This document shows positions 9,997 through 22,010 of a stretch of DNA of 64,000 nucleotides, in pieces. This DNA comes from Gentiana macrophylla. Its lineage: Eukaryota > Streptophyta > Magnoliopsida > Gentianales > Gentianaceae. The stretch lies in contig CM047815.1 in assembly GCA_026214975.1 (NCBI GenBank), positions 64,673,852 to 64,737,851 of the forward strand, read 5' to 3'. Made by a program: the position numbers and the translations under genes. Within the stretch, counting starts at the first letter, position 1. Every line of letters starts with the position of its first letter. The notes beneath the pieces were generated by a model. The model did not search any database and was not told the origin of the DNA. It saw only the letters and a program-made list of their open reading frames with translations.

Positions 9997-12355
9997 TGTA
10001 ACGTCCACTTCTCGGACACCGATTGCTTATGCAGAAAAGAACGCTCGACACACATATTTTTTTAAATAATATATACATAAGTCTTAGATCAAACATACAT
10101 CAGAATGAAACGCATAAGTAAAACAAAAGCTGACTCAGGAATGCCAAACTACAGCTGATGACCGTTCAGTTCCAATCCAAGTCTAAATGAAAACAAATCC
10201 AAAACCAAACAATGGAAAGTAATTTTCTACAACCCAGTCGAAAGTCCCAAACTTAAGGAAAAGAACTAAAAGAAAAGATAATAATCCAGGAATCTCTCAA
10301 ACGTCTCAAACGCTTACGTAACCAGTGGCGGAACTTGAAAAATTTTTCGGGGTGGTCTTGGTATATAAACTGCAAAGCTAAAAATGAACTTACAACCTAG
10401 AATTATGGAGACTGAAAAGGGTTTGTTCTTAAACCACTAGGATATAAGGTCTTTTGTTCAAGAAAAATACACATAACATAATAATATTAACACTACTACT
10501 AATACAATAATAAAAATTGGGGGGGGGGGAGGGGGGGCTTGACACCATATGGGGGGGTTGACACCATTTGGGGGGGCTTGAGGCCACCCCAGGCATAGGG
10601 TGGTTCCGCCCCTGTACGTAACACAACAACATTGCTCAATAATGAAAGTGCATCAATAACAGATGATTAGAATTCTTCATTCAATTATCCCAGCCCAAAT
10701 GTCAGCTTCATCAAAGCTATCATATTGTACCTGAAATACTGGATTTGATCCTTCAACCTTCTACTCATCTGCTTGAGTTTGATCACTCAGTCTTCTACTC
10801 TACTGAATATCAGCCCAAAATTAATCTAGAACTTTAATCTCCTAATTTCCTCTAAGTCTTGAACTGAATGGCTTACTCTATTAGGATCCTACCAGATTTT
10901 CTATTCCAATGCTTAGTCTGATTAACTTATATAATATCAGACTTCTACTAAAACATATACAATTTTTTCTAAGTCCTATCAAGCTTCTATTACAGTTGAT
11001 TTGGCCATCGACAAAACTAAAACTTCCTATCAAAAAGACTTTTCCAAGTGGGCTTGCCCATACTACGAAATTAAAATGTACCTCACTAGAGATCATAGCA
11101 TTTTAACTTTTTGACTCATCAAGTATGTTTATTATGAAGTTAAATTAGCATCTATTTTCGTTCACATAAAAGACTTCCTAAGGACATTTAGTCCTAGTAA
11201 ATTTTATATTATGTTACCTAGGACATATCAAAGGAATCGTTGATTTTATGACAATATTCCGCATGGCCTAGACAAACGCCTTCTAGTGCTCACACCTTCT
11301 CCCCGTAGAGGGTATTAGTTGTTGTGCAGAATCGAGGCAACCAGAAGTCAAATGATAGACTTTGCCAAGTTACAAATAATGTCCCAAGGCATACATACCA
11401 TATCATATCATGCTATGCACAAAATAATATAAAACTACATTGTAGACCCTAGGCGCACGCCCAAGCATCCTCGGCGTATGCCCAAGATAACTAGAAAGGG
11501 TCTGCTACATTCTACGAAGTTAGACACATGCTTGATAGAGGTGAAGTGCATGCCAAAATTCTCTAACTCTTCTAAATGGACTTTTTCTTTGGTGAAGCGC
11601 TCGCCTGATATTTCTAAACCTGCCAGGTGCACGCCCGACGGTAAAATCTGCAAATTAGCATGTTCGTCAATTGTACGATTCTGAACCAATTCCAACCCAC
11701 TTTAGTACCTTTAAGGTACGAAAACACAATTAAACCTGGATAAAACCTTTCTATACATTTAGATACAACAATTTAGCAATATAACACAAAGTAAATCCGA
11801 TTAGGATACCCTCTTACCTATAATTCTTGCCAAAAAGCGGTACAAAAAAAAGGCAACAAGAATCTACAATAACCTTCAACCCTACCACGAATTCCTACAA
11901 CCAAACGATGTACTATGATTAATACAACATCTACATTAACCCAAAACTAAGAATTTGCTAAGAATTTCTCAAGATTGTTCAAAAGGCTAAAACCGAAAAC
12001 TTACGGATTGGAGAGATGTTGATATCAAAAGAATACTTGCGTCGCGGTTAACATGGATCTCTACTATTGTCTGCACAAAAAATGTTTCGATCCACCCCAA
12101 AATTGAAGATTCCATTGGTTCTTCTCCCTTTCTCTTTTTCTTTCCTAGAGTTCGACTAAAGCTTTGACTCTCTCTTTTTCTATTTATTTTTGTAACATGT
12201 GACACTAATAGGATAATAGGGAGGTATGGGTTTTTTTAATTTCCATCATTTCCCTATCATCCAATTTATTAATCCGGACAAATGATTAAAATGGAAATAT
12301 ATTAAATAAATCCATATTTACTATTTTTCCCTTACTTAATTTTTTGGGGTATTAC
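9997..12355 (-). mobile_element. 3' LTR of Tekay/Del-like Ty3/gypsy element
   Basis: The plus-strand left edge is TGTAACGTCC and the right edge GGGGTATTAC, a mutated form of the usual GTTACA-type end. A purine-rich tract (AAGAGGAGAGG on minus) abuts it at 12356-12366, as expected for a polypurine tract. The chromodomain end of the element precedes it in the sense direction. The LTR is about 2.06 kb once the hAT MITE and its duplication are removed. It belongs to the chromovirus whose pol continues at 12356-12712 and 27610-31710. Confidence 0.65.
10323..10614. mobile_element. hAT-type MITE with 8-bp target duplication
   Basis: Terminal inverted repeats CAGTGGCGGAAC at the left and GTTCCGCCCCTG at the right. 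The exact 8-bp direct repeat TACGTAAC flanks it at 10315-10322 and 10615-10622. This length of duplication and the CAG-GGCGGA termini are hallmarks of hAT MITEs. It is 292 bp with a G-rich core (about 10519-10580) and no coding capacity. It was inserted into the chromovirus LTR. Confidence 0.85.
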
Positions 12356-12712
12356 CTCTCCTCTTAAAAAAGAGTTTCGTCCACGAAACTGAGCATACCT
12401 GGAAGGTGGATGAACTCGAGAAACGCATGGACCATATCGTCTTCCATATCCCATGTAGCTTCGGAAGGCACCTGATTGCTCTATTGAATCAAAACTAATA
12501 ACATTTTTTCACTCTTGATCATTTTCTTCTACCACTTTAAAAACAAACCGGTCTCTCCTTGTAAGACATATTTTTTTGAAGTACTTCAGGGTCAATGTTT
12601 GCTTCCACATAAACATCCATTAAGCATCTCTTTAATATTGACACATGAAAGACATTGTGTACTATTGAAAGAGATTCTGGTAGCTCTAGTCGATAGGCAA
12701 AGGGTCCCACAC
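12356..12712 (-). pseudogene. Chromovirus integrase C-terminus and chromodomain
   Basis: The minus frame ending near 12537 contains VGPFAYRLELPESLS followed by IVHNVFHVSILK, the conserved integrase C-terminal motif of plant Ty3/gypsy elements. Further on, in another frame, EATWDMEDDM and FVDETLF match the end of a chromodomain just before the polypurine tract. Frameshifts separate the two, so it is dead. The sense upstream edge at 12712 is where a copia element is inserted. Confidence 0.7.
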
Positions 12713-13018
12713 TGTTGAATTTTGTAGAAACAAACAAAAAATGAAAAGAGAAATACGGAAATCTATTATTCGAAGAATAATCAACAAGTTAAGTTACAAT
12801 GCTACTGTTCATGGGGTATTTATAGCTTCATACACCTCATGAATCAGTTATAAGTAAATTACAAATGGTTATAACCAACTCTAACTAAATAACCGTTTTC
12901 TGCCTTCAGTTGATCTGCTTACTAAATCAACAGACTACTGAGTTTCATATGATCATCTGAGTCTTCAGAATTCAGCTGACTTGCACTCAACACTTCAGTC
13001 AACACATATACTATAACA
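12713..13018 (-). repeat. 3' LTR of inner copia, 306 bp
   Basis: Read on minus it starts TGTTATAGTATATG and ends ATTCAACA, giving a TGTT/AACA terminal inverted repeat. It directly follows a polypurine tract (GAGGGGGG on minus, plus-strand 13019-13026). Confidence 0.75.
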
Positions 13019-13026
13019 CCCCCCTC
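13019..13026 (-). promoter_or_regulatory. Polypurine tract of inner copia
   Basis: GAGGGGGG on minus, immediately before the 3' LTR. This is the usual plus-strand DNA primer of LTR elements. Confidence 0.7.
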
Positions 13027-13927
13027 AAGCTGAAAATGGTACATGAACATCTTGCACTCAGTACTTACTTCAGCTACTGGAACTTTGAAATGTCTTTGAA
13101 ATGCCCAACTTGTCCAGGAAATATGAGAAAATGGGCGCATTGAGAGCCTTGGTAAGGATATCAACAACTTGTTCTTTGGTGGTGACTGAAAGCAATTTGA
13201 AAAGGCGGGTCTTGACTTTGCCTCTTACAACATGACAATCAATCTCAATGTGCTTTGTTCTTTAAGGAAACACTGGGTTATGAGCAATGTGTGCACTAGA
13301 AATGTCACAAAATGTAATGCAAACAACCGAATAGGGATTGGCTAATCATGCGAAATGTAAACCAGCCACTGAAATTCACAGGCTGCATTGGCCATAGCCC
13401 TGTATTCAGCTTCTGAAGAGCTCATTTCTATAATTGTCTATTTCTTAGCTTTTCAAGAAATGGGGGCATCTTCTAGCAACATCATGTAACCTGACACTAA
13501 TTTTCTTGTTTCTGGTTATCCAGCACAATCACTATCTGTAAAACCCTTCAAAACAAAGTTATTCTAGGCTGGAAAAATATACCTTGCCCTGGATTGGCCT
13601 TCAAATATCTCAAAGAATCTATGTGCAATTTTCTATGATTTTCAAGTAGAGTGTCTATGAATTGACTCGAGATCTTTGATCGCAAGAGCTATGTCCGGTC
13701 TTGTGAAGGTGAGATAAATCGACTTACCCACCAGGTGATCTGTGTGTAGTATTATCTTCCAATAGTGGTGAATCTCGATGTTGTAAAGTCTGCTTGGACT
13801 CCTTAGGTGTCTTAGCAGGTTTGCCCTTAAAAAAATTCACATTCTTTTAAAAGGTTTAAGGTGTATATTCTTTGAGAAATACAAATTCCTTTAGGGGTTC
13901 TAACAGCCTCAATACTGAAGAAATATC
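13027..13927 (-). pseudogene. Copia RNase H region, broken
   Basis: Around 13375-13425 the minus strand encodes MSSSEAEYRAMA, the conserved SSSEAEYRA RNase H motif containing a catalytic glutamate. The rest is spread over several frames with stops. It follows the RT of the same element. Confidence 0.55.
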
Positions 13928-14480
13928 TCAATTATTGATGGTAAACTGCCGATGCAAGGCATTTTTGACTTGCTGAATCAATTGGTCATCAAGAGTTGCT
14001 TCTATGATGTCATCTACATAAACCAACAAAGCAATGAAAGACTGTCCTGAGCCTTTGGTGAATAAACTATGATCATGCTTTGACTGAACAAACCCCTGTG
14101 CCTCCAAGGATTCAGTCAACTTGCAGTTTCAATGTCTGTTGGCTTGCTTTAGACCATACAAAGATTTTGTTATGATTTGGTTTGTCTGTTGCAAAACCTG
14201 GGGGCGGATGCATATATACTTCTTCATATAAATCTCCATGCAAGAAAGCTGTATTAACATCTATCTGATGAAGATGCCGATTATTAGTTTCTTCTGCTTT
14301 TATTATTAAAAACTCGATTGTGGTAATTTTGACTACAGGAGAAAAGGTTTCATGATAATCAATGCCATATATCTGAGTATACCATTTTGCCACTAATCTG
14401 GCTTTTTGTATCTCTCTACTGAACCATCGGGATTATACTTAATTTGTACACCTATTTGCATCCAATAGGTTTCTTTCCTG
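13928..14480 (-). pseudogene. Copia reverse transcriptase, broken
   Basis: Two adjoining minus frames carry RT motifs. One has YGIDYHETFSPVVKI, then HQIDVNTAFLHGDLYEEVYM (the first catalytic aspartate is kept as QID) and PPGF. The other has LLVYVDDII, the YVDD active site. They are joined by a frameshift near 14115. Upstream, the GCKWVYK and YKARLVAK regions are still readable but frame-shifted. The catalytic aspartates survive, but the gene cannot be translated as one protein. Confidence 0.75.
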
Positions 14481-15048
14481 TAGGTAAATCAACTACTTCC
14501 CAAGTATGAGTGTTATGTAAAGCTTCTATTTCTTTTTGCATAGATTCTTTCCATTCATCATGTTTGATGGCTTGATTGTAAGCCTTAGGTTCTCTGACAG
14601 CATCAATTGCATTAATGTATCAAGCATACTCAGCTGAAAGATTTTCCAGATTCAACACTTCACTCAGCAGATGTGGTGTCTGCTGAACTTCATAAGTAAC
14701 ACCTTGGTAAAAGGTTGGTGTTCTTCTTGTCCTTGTTGATCTCCTAAACTGAAACGGGTGCAGGTGCAGGATTGGTAGGAGAATTTCCTTCACTGGAAAT
14801 CTCAGCTACAACTACTCATATGTCTAACTGCTCTACTGACTCACTCAGCAGATCATCAAAAGTGTTCATGACTGGTAATAGGACTGGCATATCAGAAAGA
14901 AAGCCTTTTCCTAGAACATGCTGAAACAAAGGAAACCAAGTCTCATGAAATTGAGTATTTCTAGCAACAAAGATGTCTTTGTTGGTGATGTCCAAGAGTA
15001 TAGCACCATTGGATGTGTTTGAGTTTCAAGATAGACACATGTTCTGCA
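14481..15048 (-). pseudogene. Copia linker between integrase and RT, broken
   Basis: Minus-strand sequence linking the integrase tail to RT. Short readable words only. This is the variable part of copia pol, so little is expected to be recognisable. Confidence 0.35.
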
Positions 15049-15414
15049 TCAGGAATCAAACTTAGTTCTGTACTGTTGAAGCGTGCAAGAAAAAATTGAG
15101 AAACCAAACACTTTGAACACAGAATAATCTGGTGTGGTACCATAAAGTACTTTATGAGGAGTTCTTTCATTCAACAGTGGTGTGGGTGTTGCATTAACTA
15201 ATTTTATAGCATGTAAATGACAAAATCCCCAATCTTCAATGGGTAAATTACTCTGGAATCTTAAACCTCTGGCAACATTCAATAAACGCTGATGTTTCCT
15301 TTCAACAATACCATTTTGCTCAGGTGTGCTGACACATGATGCTTGATTTATTATGCCATGCTGATCATAAAATTCAGTTAGTTGAAACTTAGCTCCACTG
15401 TCAGACCTAATCAC
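15049..15414 (-). pseudogene. Copia integrase core, partial
   Basis: A 121-residue minus frame starting IRSDSGAKF (second catalytic aspartate kept, SDNG changed to SDSG). It continues with STPEQNGIVERKHQRLLNVAR, where the E of VERK is the third catalytic residue. PTPLLNERTPHKVLYGTTPDY and FKVFGF follow, typical of the region after the core. The first catalytic aspartate lies in the broken stretch at 15415-15580. The frame ends at a stop after FDS. Confidence 0.75.
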
Positions 15415-15580
15415 TTAAATGGTCTTATTAAATTGAGTAAAAACAAACTTAACAAAAGATTTAACAAGATCGGGAGCTTGATTTGTGTCTCATAAGAAAC
15501 AACGAAAGTAAATCTAGAAAATCATCTACAATGGTCAAGAAATATTGTTGTCCATTCACAGTATGGTGCCTCAAAGGGCC

Positions 15581-15817
15581 CTAAATATCCATATGAACAA
15601 GATAAAAATAGCATTTACATTTGTAGTACTTAAAGGAAAAGGATTTTTCTTTTAATTTTGCCATAGGGCAGACATAACAATGATCATGTTTAGAAAATTT
15701 CACATTAGCAGACTGAGAGCAGATAACTTGCAGTCTCTTACCAGGTAGATGTCCTAGTCTGTAATGCCACAAAAGGGCACCATCTAGTCTATCAGACAAA
15801 GTATTATTTTCTACCAC
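15581..15817 (-). pseudogene. Copia GAG-pre-integrase domain, partial
   Basis: The minus frame has LLWHYRLGHLPGKRLQV and, 25 residues on, HCYVCPMAKLKEKSF. This is the H-x3-H/C-x2-C zinc finger at the N-terminus of copia integrase. The end of the frame reads VHMDI, the start of the core with its first catalytic aspartate, before frame loss. Confidence 0.7.
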
Positions 15818-16152
15818 ATTAACAACAGAAATCTTGATTGGTCTATAACATAGAGTCCTCTTTGTAACTCAGCTGAACGAATCACTTTCTTGTTCTTGTC
15901 CTGCAAAACACACTTGTTAGAAGAAAAAATAGCTGCACCTTTGAAATAATTAATAAAAGAAGGTAAAGATAAATATTATACTTAAAATCAGGAATACAAA
16001 ACACATCATGTAGGACTAGTTGAGAGTTCACCCTCACTTGTCATATATGTGTGTCAGAAACATTATTCTCATTAGGTAATCACAATTTTATACCAGATGA
16101 AGGTTTGGGATTACTTAACATGTCTAGTGATCCAACAATTTGATCTGTGGCA
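15818..16152 (-). pseudogene. Copia protease, active site altered
   Basis: On the minus strand near 16100-16165 the frame reads WILDSSATDQIVGS. Copia proteases normally have WILDSGATDHI, so the active-site glycine of D-S-G is a serine here. Further stops follow. Non-functional. Confidence 0.55.
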
Positions 16153-17006
16153 CTAGAGTCCAAAATCCATTGTACAGATCTTTTTGTAGCATGTCTCTTC
16201 AGTATGGCCTTTAAATCCATAGAAACTACATTGAAGCTTTTTGGGGTTCTTGGATCCAAAAGTGGCAGCAGGCACGTATCCTAGTCTTCTAACCACTCGG
16301 TGTTGCCCTTGTCCGTTCTTGTGAGAAAGAAAAACCATAAAATCTTGAATCTTGGCTTTGTTTGCAGCATACAACTTCAGTCTCTCAAATTTGCTGGCCA
16401 TTGTAAAGGCATCATGGATCTCTAGGAAAGACACCATCAACATTGTTTGGGAAACCATAGGCTCAAACTCATCTCTCAAACCTTTAAGAAACTTCATAAC
16501 ATGTTTAGTTTCCATATGATCCACCAAAGAATTGATTGCATTGCACAGATATTGAGGATCATATGAACACACTGGCATGGTCCTAATGGTTTTGATATCT
16601 TCCCGTAGAACCATCAATTTTGTAAAGTATTGATTAACAGAATCACTACCTTATTTCAGCAGATGCATTTCTTCAAAATGATATGAGAGTCTCAATGAAT
16701 CCACATTAGAAAATCTAGCAGCAAGATTTTTCCAGACTGCATGTGCACTCTTGAAGTACATCAAACTTTGTGCAATGGTGCTTTCAATAGAATTCAAAAT
16801 CCATGATCTCACCATTGTATCAAAGTGCCTCCATGCATGTAAATCTGTTGAATCTGCTTATGGCCTCTTGATTGTGCCGTCTATGAAGCCAATCTTGTTC
16901 TTGGTGACCATCAATATTTCCATGGACATCTTCAATGGATTAAAATTGTTGCCATTCTTCAATGGATGCATATGTAACAATGGCAGATTCTCATTAGGAT
17001 GAACAC
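16153..17006 (-). pseudogene. Copia gag, 5' part cut off
   Basis: The 154-residue frame at 16153-16617 carries FLKGLRDEFEPMVSQTMLM of the gag core. A damaged zinc knuckle follows, C-x3-G-x3-H-x4-C, in which the second cysteine is a tyrosine. Upstream (16750-17006) the sequence reads VHPNENLPLLHMHPLKNGNN and later MEILMVTKNKIGFIDGTIKRP-stop, the usual copia gag N-terminus. The Athila-type insertion at 17007 falls at VHP. Confidence 0.7.
17002..17006. repeat. Target duplication AACAC, left
   Basis: AACAC directly before the LTR of the Athila-type element; the same five bases follow the other LTR at 27599-27603. Confidence 0.85.
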
Positions 17007-18589
17007 TGATGGAGGTCAAGTTAAACTATTAACTCGATGCCTACTAACACACTAGCAAGAGAACTAGGTTCAATTGTAGTATAGCTAGATAGAGTCGAGG
17101 TCGATCCCACAGAGACTCGGCACAAATAAAACACAACTTTATCTTCTTAGAACTAAATTGGAAGGCGGTCTCACGACCAACTTAAATGCAATAAATAAAA
17201 TAGTGACAACCACAAGACACAGAGATGGACTAAAGACTACTAAAACACGGATAATACGGGCCGATATTATCTAAACAAATGGTATTGATTACGCTAGTAG
17301 ATTATAACTCCCCATGTGAATTAGGATGATAACGAGACAAAACAAACGTTAAAGATTAATTATTATGACTACGGGAGTCATCCCTAAGGTAAATTTAGCT
17401 CGGTTAGGCCTCAAATCATCGTGTCTCCATTACGTGACTTCGCCTTTTAATGCCTCCATCTCATATAACCCACGACACAATTACGAAACTAGGGATGCCG
17501 GTATAAACCGTAACCTCATCTAAGCAACATTCCTAGGGTAAGGCGTACTTCTTAGATGCCGATTCAATCTATATCCTAAGTAACAATCACTTTTTGGGTT
17601 TCATGTTAAATTATGATGACAAATAATTAAGTTGATCAGGTTTAATTACTCGTTTTAATTCCAAATCGGAGAATCTGGCGTAGTCGGGTGATCATAATAT
17701 TGCCCTACACATTGCCACACTCGGTCGACCGAGCGATCGCGTTCGGCGACCGAATGACACGCCTCGGTCGACCGAACACGATCCGTGTTGAGTACAGATC
17801 ATGATTACTTCTTAACGCTTTCTAACCTAAACACATGGGTTCGTAAATTAATCTACATCACGCAATCAATACAAATAAAACTACTCCATAATAAAATATA
17901 TCAGATCTATAAATAAAGATTGCATAATTGAATAGTCATACCCTCGAAGACGAGAGTGACTCCCACTCTTTAATGCGCTCCCTAATCGGAGAATCCGACG
18001 AATCCACAATGAACGAACATAAAGAAAATAAAACTAAAACTCAAAATCTAAAATTGTATGAATTGTTTTGTGTTGTAGTGGTGTGTGTTCTCAACATCGT
18101 GGCTGCTGTTTATATAGGAGTTGTAGCCGACATAGGGAGAATCCAGAAGATTGACATGCATTTATCACATTAGGCTCGGGTGACCGAACCTATACGCTCG
18201 GTCGACCGAATGGCATGGCTCGGTCGACCGAGCCTCCTTCTTCACGCGTTTTCACTTCGGTTCGTCTGACTTGTTCCCCACTCCATGCTTTTGAATTGAT
18301 CTGATTGATCTTTTCTTCAATGCTCCGATTTTCTTCTCTTTTATCTTGAGATCTCCCTGATTGCATGATAATTATCTTCCCGATTTATCATGATCTGCAA
18401 AATCATCATTTATCACACAATTTAATTGCTCTTTTATAATAAAAACAGCTAAATACCAATTATCATATTAATAATCACTTATCATTAAATAATACATATA
18501 AACACGTGATTAAATATGAAATATATACAATTAACGCCGATTTAAGGTTAGAATTGATGACATAACTAGGTATATTTTAACTGTCATCA
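17007..18589 (-). repeat. 3' LTR of Athila-type element, 1583 bp
   Basis: Sense ends are TGATGACAG and CCTCCATCA. A TATA box (TATATAAAC on minus, about 18107-18117) lies inside. It contains the palindrome TCGGTCGACCGA at 17721, 17764, 18198 and 18220. By eye it differs from the other LTR at scattered positions, many of them one- to three-base indels. Confidence 0.9.
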
Positions 18590-20080
18590 AAATGCCCCCC
18601 ACTTAAACTTTGCTTCGTCCCGAACAAAGCATTAACAAGTTATTCCCCAAGACAACATTTTCTGTGGTCAACTCATACTTACGCAAGAAACCCGAGTCAA
18701 GTCATACCAGTCATGCTCATAAGTTAAGCATTATTCACTACTCGCTATGAATCGACGTGATTGTGTGCATGTGCATTGGTTTTATATAAATGTAGCAAGA
18801 TTAGAGTTTATGCAGACTTCATATCTAAATTCACCAACATCAGCATTCATACCTCTTATGCCTCGCAATGGTTAAAGCACTAGAACAATAAGCAAGAGCG
18901 TATCTATAGGGTTTTTGGACTTGGAGACCGAGTACTACTCAAAGCCTCTGAAAATTCGAAAAATTTGTTTCAATTTTTGCATATTTTTCGAATACTACTA
19001 ATCTCAAGGAAGAAAACTTTTCATAGAGTATCCCCCTATCTTAGATTAAGCATAGCATCGAATATTACCACAAGCGCGGGGCTACTTTGGTAATGGTACT
19101 ACAAGCCCAGTGTTTTAATACATTCAAAACACAGGTACGTCCCAAGCTTATTACTCCGCTTTTGTTGGCTAGAAGATCAGAATACATCAGTCGACAAATG
19201 TTGACACTGGGTCCTCATAGTCAATTATCTAAGCATTGTACACATACTTTTTTCAATTATTATAACTCATGCGGTACTAAGCGATTCACATGTTGAGTAA
19301 TTGAACAATACCTAACTACTTGCAATTGTTGGCATGAATATCCTTAAGTCTACTAACAATTTATCGCAAAAGTATAACATGACCACGTACTCGCGCAACC
19401 TTGGTTCATTTCCTATCAATTCTAAGTATAAGAACTTCACAAGTTTAAGGGTACGAGTTAAACAACTTGGCATTTATCCATAAAAATTTTAAATTTGGCT
19501 CAATATTGTCTCAAAAGATATAGCACAACATATAGCTAAGTCCCCTGCCCCCCACTGAAACATGGCGTTGTCCTCAATGACAAAAATAAATGAGAGTTCA
19601 AGATGAAAGACTTAGCTCTGAAACGGCTCCCAAGTAAAGGAATAATATCGGAGTAATCATCGGCACAAATGTGTGTAGAGACAGACATCCTCTGTATAAA
19701 CAAACAAGCTCCACGAAATCGTCAAATACCATGTCTATGGAAGTTATAAAATAACGTGGCAGTAATTAGATATAAATATCTAAAAACAATTTAAGCCACT
19801 TTACTTTATACTGCCATGGACAAGACCAAAAGGGATTTAAACCTAAAAACTCACATGACGGCTATCAAGGAAAAAAAAACCTCGTTTATTCCGAACTTAG
19901 ACTCGGAACATGGCGAGATGAAAAAAAAAAAAAAAACCGTGATAGGCGCATGCTACTTTATTAAAAAGAGAAACGAAAAGATAGTGATAAGTAGTAGTTC
20001 TAAGTTTATAGTCGCTAGCTCGACTCAAATTCAAGATGGTTTATTCGTGAGAGGGGTCATCGAGGTACAAAACCTCCTCC
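18590..20080 (-). other. 3' non-coding region of Athila-type element
   Basis: A purine tract AAGTGGGGGGCATTT (minus) abuts the LTR at 18590-18605. A second one, CAGTGGGGGGCAGGGG, preceded in the sense direction by GAGGACAACGCC, lies at about 19543-19575. No envelope-like or other reading frame is visible on minus. A plus-strand frame at 19816-20127 is driven by A-runs and looks accidental. Confidence 0.6.
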
Positions 20081-20395
20081 TCAGCGAAAGGGAAGCCCGT
20101 GATAATGCTTTATACGATGTCCATTGATCACAAATCTGGACTCGTCTTTGAAATTGAATAGCTCCACCGCTCCAGAAGGAAAGACTTGTTGTACTTGAAA
20201 TGGGCCACACCATCTTGATTTCAACTTACCCGGGAAGAGTCTTAAGCGCGAATTGTATAAGAGAACTAGATCACCCTCTTGAAAGGTCCTATCCAGAATC
20301 TTTTTGTCATGGAACTTCTTCGTGCGCTCCTTGAAAATCTTGGCATTCTCGTATGCCTCTAAACGAAACTCTTCCAGGCGAGTTAATTCTAACAT
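20081..20395 (-). pseudogene. Athila-type integrase C-terminal domain
   Basis: A 104-residue minus frame. Around residues 35-75 it has KILDRTFQEGDLVLLYNS followed by LFPGKLKSRWCGPFQVQQVF, the GPF/Y module that ends gypsy integrases. It ends HRIKHYHGLPFR and a stop. The frame is separated from the core domain (20746-21381) by frameshifts at 20396-20745. Confidence 0.8.
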
Positions 20396-20745
20396 CCTCT
20401 TTTCACCGCCAACGCCTCATCAAAATTTAGCATCCTTGTTGCCCATATGGCCCATGTTCCAGCCTCCACAGTAGATGACATGCCTTTCCAAAAACAATCC
20501 TATATGGTGACATTCCAATCGAAGTTTTATATGCGATCCTATAAGCCCATAAAGCGTCGTCTAAACGTAACGACCAATCCTTCCTAGTCGTATTGACGCT
20601 TTCTCTCGAGATACGCTTTATCTCTCGATTGGTGACTTCTACCGTCCGCTAGTCTGGGGTGATATGCGATTGCTAGCTTATGTCGAACCCCATACTTAAT
20701 CATCACCTTTCAAACGGTTTATTACAAAAATGACTACCATTGTCG

Positions 20746-21381
20746 CTATAATTGCCCCTCAAGCGCCCCAAACCTTGTAAAAATGTTCTTCTTCAAGAAT
20801 CTAACCACAACCCTAGCATCGTTAGTAGGGGAAGCAATGGCCTCAACCCATTTGGATACATAATCTACAGCAACTAAGATATATCGGTTAGATAATGATG
20901 AAGTGAAGGGTCCAACGAAATCTATTCCCCAAACGTCAAAAAGCTCCACTTCTAAGATGCTCTTGAGTGGCATCTCATTCCTCCTTGAAATATTACCTGT
21001 CATTTGACAAGCATGACATGCCTTTGCATATTGGTGTGCATCCTTAAACAATGTCGGCCAATAAAAACCGCATTGGAGGACTTTGGCCGCAGTTTTATCT
21101 CCCCCGTAGTGTCCTCCAACTTCATAAGAATGACAATGCTTCAGGATATCATTATACTCTTCCTCTGGCACACATCTTCGAAAAACATTATCAGATCCTA
21201 GCTTAAACAAGTACGGTTCATCCCAATAATAATGTCTAAGATCTTTAAAGAACTTTCTCCTTTCTTGGACAGTGAGATTTGGTGGCAGGTACTTTGCGGA
21301 TAGATAATTGACAAACAAACTAAACCATGGTTGCTTCTTCTCCTTCACACCCTCTATTCGCGAAGAAATCTGCAAAGACAA
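20746..21381 (-). pseudogene. Athila-type integrase N-terminus and core start
   Basis: A 211-residue minus frame. The HHCC zinc finger is complete: H84, H91, C122, C125 with [20 protein letters not shown] between. [11 protein letters not shown] places the first catalytic aspartate at residue 154. The frame breaks at residue 211, just before the second catalytic motif: a one-base loss near 20748 throws DNGSHF out of frame. The frame's own methionine is internal to pol and not a true start. Confidence 0.85.
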
Positions 21382-22010
21382 TCATTATGTCCCCGATGGT
21401 GGTGATGGAGAAAAGTTGCTCATCGTGAAAAGATTCTCCTATCTCGTAATTCCTCACCATCCTCTAATTGTAAACGCGATAGATGATCGGCCACCACGTT
21501 CTCACTTCCTTTCTTATCTCGGATTTCTACGTCAAATTCTTGCAACAAAGAGAATCCATCTCAACAGTCTCGGCTTTGAATCTTGCTTTGCTAGGAGATA
21601 CTTAAGAGCCGCATGGTCACCACACGGTGACTTTAGATCCCACTAAGTAAGATCTAAATTTGTCAAAAGCAAAGATAACGGCCAAAAGCTCCTTCTCCGT
21701 TGTTGCATAGTTTCTTTGGGCAAAGATTCAAAGTCCGACTTGCATAATAAATGGGCCTAAAATCTTATCCTTTCTCGACCCAAAGCGGCGCCAACAAAGA
21801 TCACTTGCATCACACATCGATTCTCGAATGGCGAGATCCCAACCGGTGCGACGAACGGGTGCAAAGATCGATCCTACTTTTTATTTCTTTTGAAAGCTTT
21901 TATGCACTCATTAGAAAACACGAATGGTACGCCCTTGGCCAATAATTCGGTAAGAGGTCTAGAGACCAAGGAAAAGTCCTTGATAAACCTACGATAAAAT
22001 CCGGCGTGGC
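21382..22010 (-). pseudogene. RNase H / RT connection region, broken
   Basis: Lies between RT and integrase where gypsy RNase H belongs. Short words such as GHAGFYRRF-like pieces at 21960-22020 can be made out, but no long frame survives on minus. Confidence 0.5.

Larger units (their letters stand above)
12713..17006 (-). mobile_element. Ty1/copia element lacking its 5' LTR
   Basis: Minus-strand copia with 3' LTR, polypurine tract, RNase H, RT, integrase, protease and gag in the correct order. At 17006 gag is cut by the Athila-type element; beyond it only ATAACA (27604-27609) remains, matching the LTR terminus. The 5' LTR and leader are thus missing. It lies inside the integrase of the chromovirus. 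Flanking bases GTGTG and CAGTC (minus strand) do not form a target duplication, and the chromovirus integrase core between the flanks is also absent. Confidence 0.75.

Noticed and set aside
12713..12720. Target duplication for the inner copia
   Set aside because: Flanks GTGTG and CAGTC do not match; shifting the boundary gives CAGTG/CAGTC but destroys the TGTT/AACA ends.
19816..20127. 103-residue plus-strand frame, lysine-rich
   Set aside because: Antisense to the Athila integrase tail and driven by A-runs; no domain.
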